DNA from: Epiperipatus broadwayi
Taxonomy: Eukaryota > Onychophora > Udeonychophora > Euonychophora > Peripatidae
Assembly: GCA_028023455.1 (NCBI GenBank)
Contig: JAQFVV010000012.1
Span: 8,220,499-8,284,498 of the forward strand
Direction: 5' to 3'
Length of the DNA: 64,000 nucleotides
Positions 58,661-64,000 of this stretch are shown here, piece by piece; position 1 is the first letter of the stretch, and each line of letters opens with the position of its first letter. Both the position numbers and the translations under genes were made by a program. The notes beneath the pieces were generated by a model. That model was given only the letters and a program-made list of their open reading frames with translations. It did no database searches and was not told where the DNA came from.

Positions 58661-59190
58661 ATAAATATACAGGATTTGAACACAGACTTTCAAGCACCCT
58701 TCAAACATCCACACTATTTATACCACTGATACACATGACCACATGCATGTAGAAAAGATAAATAAACCACTAAACATCACATGGTCACTATCTCATACTA
58801 GCACATAATTGTTATTAAACAAAGCAAAGCAAAACTCTCCATACAGTAGTGCCATCTTGTGCCAACAAGAGCAATCAATGGATGCCAGAAGGCTTGTGCA
58901 TAAAATCCCTATCTAGTGCCTACTCCTCCAATATCCCCATACTAGTTTCTGGCTTATGGCCATCATCAGTGAGGAGCCTTGGATCTTAATATAAACTGAG
59001 CCCTGATTATATATATGTGTGTTACAGATGATGATCTGGACCAACTGATGAGTGCTGGATTAACATGAAAGACGTATATTGGTGATTATTTATTCTTTCT
59101 ACATATATATGGTCATGTGTATCAGTGGTATAAGATAGTGTGGATAGTTGAAGGGTGCTTGAAAGTCTGTGTTCAAATCCGGTATATTTA
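58661..59190. repeat. Inverted-repeat element, family C, copy 3, interrupted
   Basis: The left arm (58669-58762: caggatttgaacacagactt, ccaccactgat-like tataccactgatacacatga) pairs with the right arm (about 59100-59190: tcatgtgtatcagtggtata, gaaagtctgtgttcaaatcc). The right side extends inward (58985-59100) with sequence matching the inverse of 20890-20995 in copy 1. A family B arm (58764-58983) interrupts it. Confidence 0.8.
58764..58983 (+). repeat. Family B arm nested in family C
   Basis: aaccactaaacatcacatgg through gaggagccttggatct. It matches 22745-22905 and 35185-35345. In the minus-strand sense, CTGATGA (58963-58969) is followed directly by TGGC-cataa-GCCA and GAAAC (58945-58962). CTAGT after GAAA pairs with ACTAG about 30 bases on. 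Confidence 0.85.
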
Positions 59191-59804
59191 CAATTAAGCT
59201 CCAGGTATATGAAGAATGCCTGTATTTTAAATATTACTTTGATATTTATAAATAATTCGCTAATGATGTTTTTACAGTCTTAAGATCTTGATTATTTCAG
59301 TACTTATTTGTTTTTAATCAGTTGGAGCTTCTTACCATACTATTATTTTTCTTCACATCATTTAAGCACAAATAATTATTTTAACTGATTTTCAAGACCT
59401 TTCTGAATATATTAGAATCAAACTGTAAATTTATCATTAATTACTACTTTTCTATTTTAAATCTAATTAATCTCTGACAATCTAAAGTCTATCACTTCAA
59501 TTTAATGTTCGATCATTGCAATGGAATGATTCTATTTTAAGCTTGAGTCCATCTCAAGTTCTTAAAGTTTTCTACCTTCTGATGCATGCATTTAAAACTA
59601 AGGAGTAATCATTTAAATTATGAAATTTTCACAATTATTTTAAATGAACTGATATTAAAAAATCATATAGAGTATATGAAAAAAAAAAGTTTATTAGATA
59701 TCAAAAATTCAAAGATTGCAAATGGTGTGTGTGGTCAATTAATAAAGAAAAATTCTCTTACAATTTAAAGAAAATTGAAAATCAAGAATTATATATAATG
59801 TTGA
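59191..59804. other. AT-rich sequence
   Basis: Nothing recognised. Confidence 0.45.
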
Positions 59805-60520
59805 ACAGGGATGACAAACTTATTTCTGACAAGAGTCATTTTTCTAACAAATGAAATTCATGCGCGCGGGAGGAGGGGAGGGATCTACACGATACGTATT
59901 TATACTGTTACTTGTTATGTTTTCAAATTTCACAGCTTTTTTGAATATTTATTTAGAGAAATTAATAAACAAATTAAAACATAAAGTCAATATATTGTCC
60001 ATTATTGAAAAAGTGTAATTACGTTAAAATAAATAAATACAGATAATGAATAATCAAAAGAAAATATTTTAGAAGTTATAATGAGCTTATAATTATTTAT
60101 ATAATTTATTGACGTACTAAAAATAAATTATAATTTATTGACTGATTAGTGATAATACAAACTAGAGATTATAATGATTGTGATTATATGATCTTTATTA
60201 TGGTGGGAGGATTTTCATCAATTAATCTTGCCTTCTGAATTGTTTTATTAAACTCTGTGAATGAAGATAATTGTTTGCATAAGTATGTATTTCCAAATTA
60301 GCATAGAACTTATATCGCAAACTTTTTGCCCACTAGGTATTTTGATCTAAATAAAAATGTGTTTTTGGAATCCCATCTTTTCTGTATTTTTTTTTAAAAC
60401 AATTGTTTTGCTGATCAGTGAGTCTCAGGAATTTATTTGACTTTGGAAAAAAAATTATCTTAAAAAGATGAAAAAATTTTATTCCATCTTAATATTTTCA
60501 AAACCATATATTCTTCTAAA
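59805..60520 (-). mobile_element. hAT element fragment, same family as 38754-40815
   Basis: The end cagggatgacaaactt at 59805 is followed at 59925-60095 by sequence collinear with 38813-39020 (tttcaaatttcacagctttt, then gaataatcaaaagaaaatat). On the minus strand, TYLCKQLSSFTEFNKTIQKA and RLIDENPP (about 60205-60280) form the hAT C-terminal dimerisation block. The N-terminal transposase was not found, so the copy is truncated or internally deleted. Confidence 0.75.
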
Positions 60521-61084
60521 ATCTCTTCAATTTTATTATCATATTATGAAACTGTATGATTTTGATTTTTTTAAAAACTATTTACATAAAATTTTGGAAC
60601 AAATGTATTGCCTATCTATATATGACATCTGAATCTTTTTTTAAAAAATTTCATATGAGGTGAAATTTTGGAATCATAATATATAATATGTGCAAGTAAT
60701 ACATAGCAATAGAAGATTGTATTTCTGCTTATTTAATATTTCATTAAGAATATAATGGATAAGGCAACTGGAAAAAACATGAGTGAGTTCAAGTGTAGGT
60801 AATCATATCAATCAATTGATAGAATATGTAATCAAGTGATAATTGCTGGTCACCCTAAAACATTAGCACTGATAAAGGAGAAAATTAATAAAGATTGTCT
60901 TTAGTTTGACATGAATATAAATATGGAGAAATTTAAGACGTTGCATCTGATATTGGGCAATTAAAATATGCATAATGAAAAATGAGATAAAGATTGAAAT
61001 AATGAAATTTATCTTTTGTGAAAAGTGGCACTTATTGCTGTTAAAATTTCTAAATCTAAAGTTGTGGAAGAGAATAAAAAAACA
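60521..61084. other. AT-rich sequence
   Basis: No feature read with confidence. Confidence 0.45.
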
Positions 61085-61180
61085 TATATGATCATTGACT
61101 TTTTATAGTGCTGAGACATGGAGCTTTTTATCTGCTGATATTAGATCATTGGAGTGGTAGGGTTATACAAAGATAGAAGC
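61085..61180 (+). pseudogene. Possible LINE C-terminal scrap
   Basis: The + strand reading LTFYSAETWSFLSADIRSLE (about 61097-61156) resembles the post-RT block of many LINEs (L.YGaETW.L...D..RLE). Nothing else around it is readable as a LINE. The open frame at 61247-61444 has no domain I recognise, so this rests on one motif. Confidence 0.35.
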
Positions 61181-63185
61181 AATTAACCAATATCCTGAAG
61201 TGTCTGGAAGAGCCAAAGTCCAGAGAGTGGGGCAAAAAAATTTGCATTGGAAAGACATAAAAGATATGTTTCGAGACTTAATGGCATAATGAAAGACTTT
61301 CTGGGGAAAAAATTAGTGGTAAACACTAAGAATATGATTAACTTTTGGCAATCAATTATTGAATTTTTTGCCAACCAAAGATTAATTTTCTTAGAGTCTT
61401 CATATCAAAAGATTGTATTATTAGTACAAGAACTAAATGATTGATTGAATTCTAGAACAATGATATATATATATATATTTAATTAGGGCTATAGATAATA
61501 CTTCAGCTGAGTAATGATAGATTTATTAGAGTGGTAATTTTATAGATTAGTCAACTTCCATATTTCTCCGTTCTTTTTTATTTCATAAATAATTTCATAT
61601 AAATAAAGTGGTAATTGCAATTAAAAAGATTTTTATTAAAGGATTATTTGTCACTAACTGCAGTTAGATTTAAAAAATAATTTTATAATTTTTTTTTTTT
61701 TTTTAAATCTAACTTTCGAAAAAAAATTTGTATGTTTTTTGAAGTTCTTTTTTAGTCTTGATATATATGTAAGTTGGGAGACATGGTAAGAACAGATAAA
61801 ATATTAAAGCAATTTAATGGAAAGAAATTTTATTTAAAAAAATGTTGAATGAAGACCAATTTAATTAGCTATTCTACAAGTAAAGAAATGATACTAGATA
61901 TATTGGAAAGATTTGTATTGTGTAAGACAATGAGAGAAGAGATAATTGATTTGATGATCAAAAGAACTGAATAGCTACAATTTTTTAAAAGTAAAGGAAA
62001 TATCATAAAAGCTTGGAAATTGTTACTAAATTTTTGCGCAAAACATGTTTCTTTTTTTGTTTGTTTGTTTTACATTATTGATATTGATATAGAGCCTAAG
62101 AGTAAAATAGTGTTTTCAATTATAGGGGTTTTTTTTTATCAGTGTATCATTCTTTAACTCCACCCCATTCAACAGTGCAATACTCACCTCATCCTCTTTC
62201 ACTATACATGCAATTTGGGATAACCTTTGATTATCAGGTGAATTGGAGCTATCAAAAACTTCTACAATCATATTGTCAAGTTGACACTATTCTCATATAT
62301 TATAGGGACTGATTTGAATCCACTTTTAATTCTTTATAGAAATGTGAATTATTGCAAAGATATATTTTGAAAATATATCATTAATATAAACTTCATCTCA
62401 AAATACAATAAGGCAAAGAAAGATGTGGTGTGTTGTTTTTTTTTATAATCATGATAATTAATTGATTATTATTCTTTTTTAGTAATTTTTTTTTTTTTGT
62501 AATATTTTCACATTTTGATCATTTATTATTTGTTAAGTTGAATAAAAAGTAATAAATGTTGAATTTCTGGATTTTTGTTTGAAGTTAAAAATAAAATTTA
62601 AAAAAGTTGCTGCCCTTATCTATTGGTACAAGTGTACAAAGGAGAAACATTAGTGGTTATGAATAACAACATATGTTTAAATTAAAGCAAGTTAAACTAC
62701 TAGTGTAGTCTGAGAATCAAGATTTCATATTTGTGTTTTCCCAAGTGATACAAGAATAGATAATTGAGAAAAACACATTTATATATCTAGAAATGATTTG
62801 AAGTATAACATTTATTCTTAGATCTTGTAAGACAATCTTATTATCTTTGGAGATGTAATATTTATCTTTAGATGTAAAATAATCTTACTACCATAAAAGT
62901 AGAATATATTTTTCAAAAGATAAAATGCAAGACTAGATGTTAATTGATAGGTATGAGATATTTTCTTTATTATAAGTAAAAATTGCATCATATCACATTC
63001 ATGTTTTATTTTCTCTAGGGTCAGATAATTTATCTTTATCCAACTGTTCTCAGATTAAACTTGAGATCTTTACTCGCCCCTAAACACCAATTTATCAATC
63101 AATATTGATTAACGTCAATGGATTTAGCTGACAAATTCTAAGGTTGCCTGGAATTTTTAATTGCAGTATTTAAAATAAATCTCCA
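61181..63185. other. 2 kb AT-rich DNA, nothing firmly recognised
   Basis: Poly-T at about 61689-61704 and (TA)n at about 61463-61480. No supported gene. Confidence 0.4.
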
Positions 63186-63189
63186 ATTT

Positions 63190-63260
63190 CATCTCTGGAT
63201 TTGAACTCAGGTTCATATGCGTAAGTATGTTAACCTAATCATATCATATCGCTTACAAAT
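63190..63260 (-). mobile_element. tRNA-headed SINE fragment, minus strand
   Basis: The inverse reads gcgatatgatatgattaggt, then acctgagttcaaatccagag with a good box B (gagttcaaatcc). Length and order fit a tRNA-like head. Confidence 0.5.
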
Positions 63261-64000
63261 TACCTCACTTAATCATGCAATAGTTAAATTTATGTAATCA
63301 TTTAAACAGATTTATTTTTTTACTTATAAACGTTTTTTATATATAAATAAATATATGTGCACATCTGTCACTTCATTTTAAATTATCAATATTTTTAAAG
63401 TACTCATTTTAAGAATGTTTACGTTGTAAAATACTAACTGGGCATTATAATTATTTTATCATTACAGTAATGTTTGTCTTTTTTAAAGCTACAGGATTTA
63501 TATTTAAAAAAAAAAAATTAATAATATTCTTATTGACTTATGTTTAACTTTTATGAATCTATTTGCCAAGGAAATTATATTTGTTACGCTGAAATTATAG
63601 GCAAAATTGAGAAAAGATTATTAACTGGGGAGTACCTAAATGAACAAGTGGGTGTTGAGAATAGGAAGCTGTTGAATACTCCGAGTGATTGTTAAGAAGC
63701 TATGCCGTCGCCAGTACTTTGAAAAGATGAGGTTAAGTCTATCATTTCCTGGTTAAGCTGAGTCTTCTTTTCTTGAAAATCAAAGCTTTAAGTTGCTAAG
63801 ATGCTAAGCTATTAATAATTGATCAAAGAAAAAAAAATTTATATAGAAAGAAAGGTTAAATCAAGATCAAACATGTTAAAAAGCACCTACAAACATTAAG
63901 ACTGATGAAAATTAAAAGTTGAAAACAAAATGCGTGCATGGCTATGAATATAAAGTTTAAACGATATTCATTTCGTTGAAGTATTTATTTATATATTAAT
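63261..64000. other. AT-rich sequence to window end
   Basis: The reading RLLTGEYLNEQVGVENRKLL, then EAMPSPVL and KDEV at about 63610-63740 (+) faintly resembles the LINE linker (HFekLLN.E..., then EV..Ai.kmK), but stops interrupt it and the core GKA.GPS is not seen. Confidence 0.3.

Noticed and set aside
61247-61444. 65-codon frame with Lys/Ile-rich protein
   Set aside because: No recognisable domain, AT-driven composition, no splice or start support. Only the short upstream YSAETW motif is worth noting.

Overview
The window is AT-rich (roughly three quarters A+T by eye), intron-bearing animal DNA dominated by decayed mobile elements. The evidence for a metazoan is a spliced terminal exon with a polypyrimidine acceptor, an RTE-clade retrotransposon, a Penelope-like element with a GIY-YIG domain, hAT and piggyBac-type DNA elements, and many tRNA-headed SINEs. 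The mix suits an AT-rich invertebrate such as a mollusc, cnidarian or flatworm. I cannot name the species.

The only convincing host gene is one 3' terminal coding exon (15976-16284, + strand) for an acidic, serine-rich protein tail. Its 3' UTR has poly(A) signals near 16500. Upstream exons are not recognisable here, so much of 1-15975 may be its intron or upstream flank.

Layout. 1-3100: frameshifted non-LTR retrotransposon cut by the window edge; a relative lies inverted at 56743-58080. 3840-4410 and 26570-27210: arrays of a diverged satellite of about 215 bp. 4945-5055: SINE with a perfect 18-bp target duplication. 6748-7285: long inverted repeat. 10596-14095: near full-length RTE element with a 16-bp target duplication, inactivated by stops and frameshifts. 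14308-15061: piggyBac-like MITE flanked by TTAA. 19202-19315: hairpin with a hammerhead-like core. 19719-20300: hAT transposase remnant. 20791-23783: three inverted-repeat elements and a hAT MITE with an 8-bp duplication. 24240-27210: GC-rich patch, telomere-like patch, 310-bp tandem duplication and satellite. 36550-37830: Penelope-like RT plus GIY-YIG remnant, minus strand. 38754-40815: hAT transposon, minus strand, carrying two nested insertions. 58661-59190: one inverted-repeat element inserted into another. 59805-60520: second copy of the 38.7-kb hAT family.

No operon, CRISPR array or rRNA is present. The genes do not form a pathway. The window records layered transposition into gene-poor DNA, with one host exon near 16 kb.
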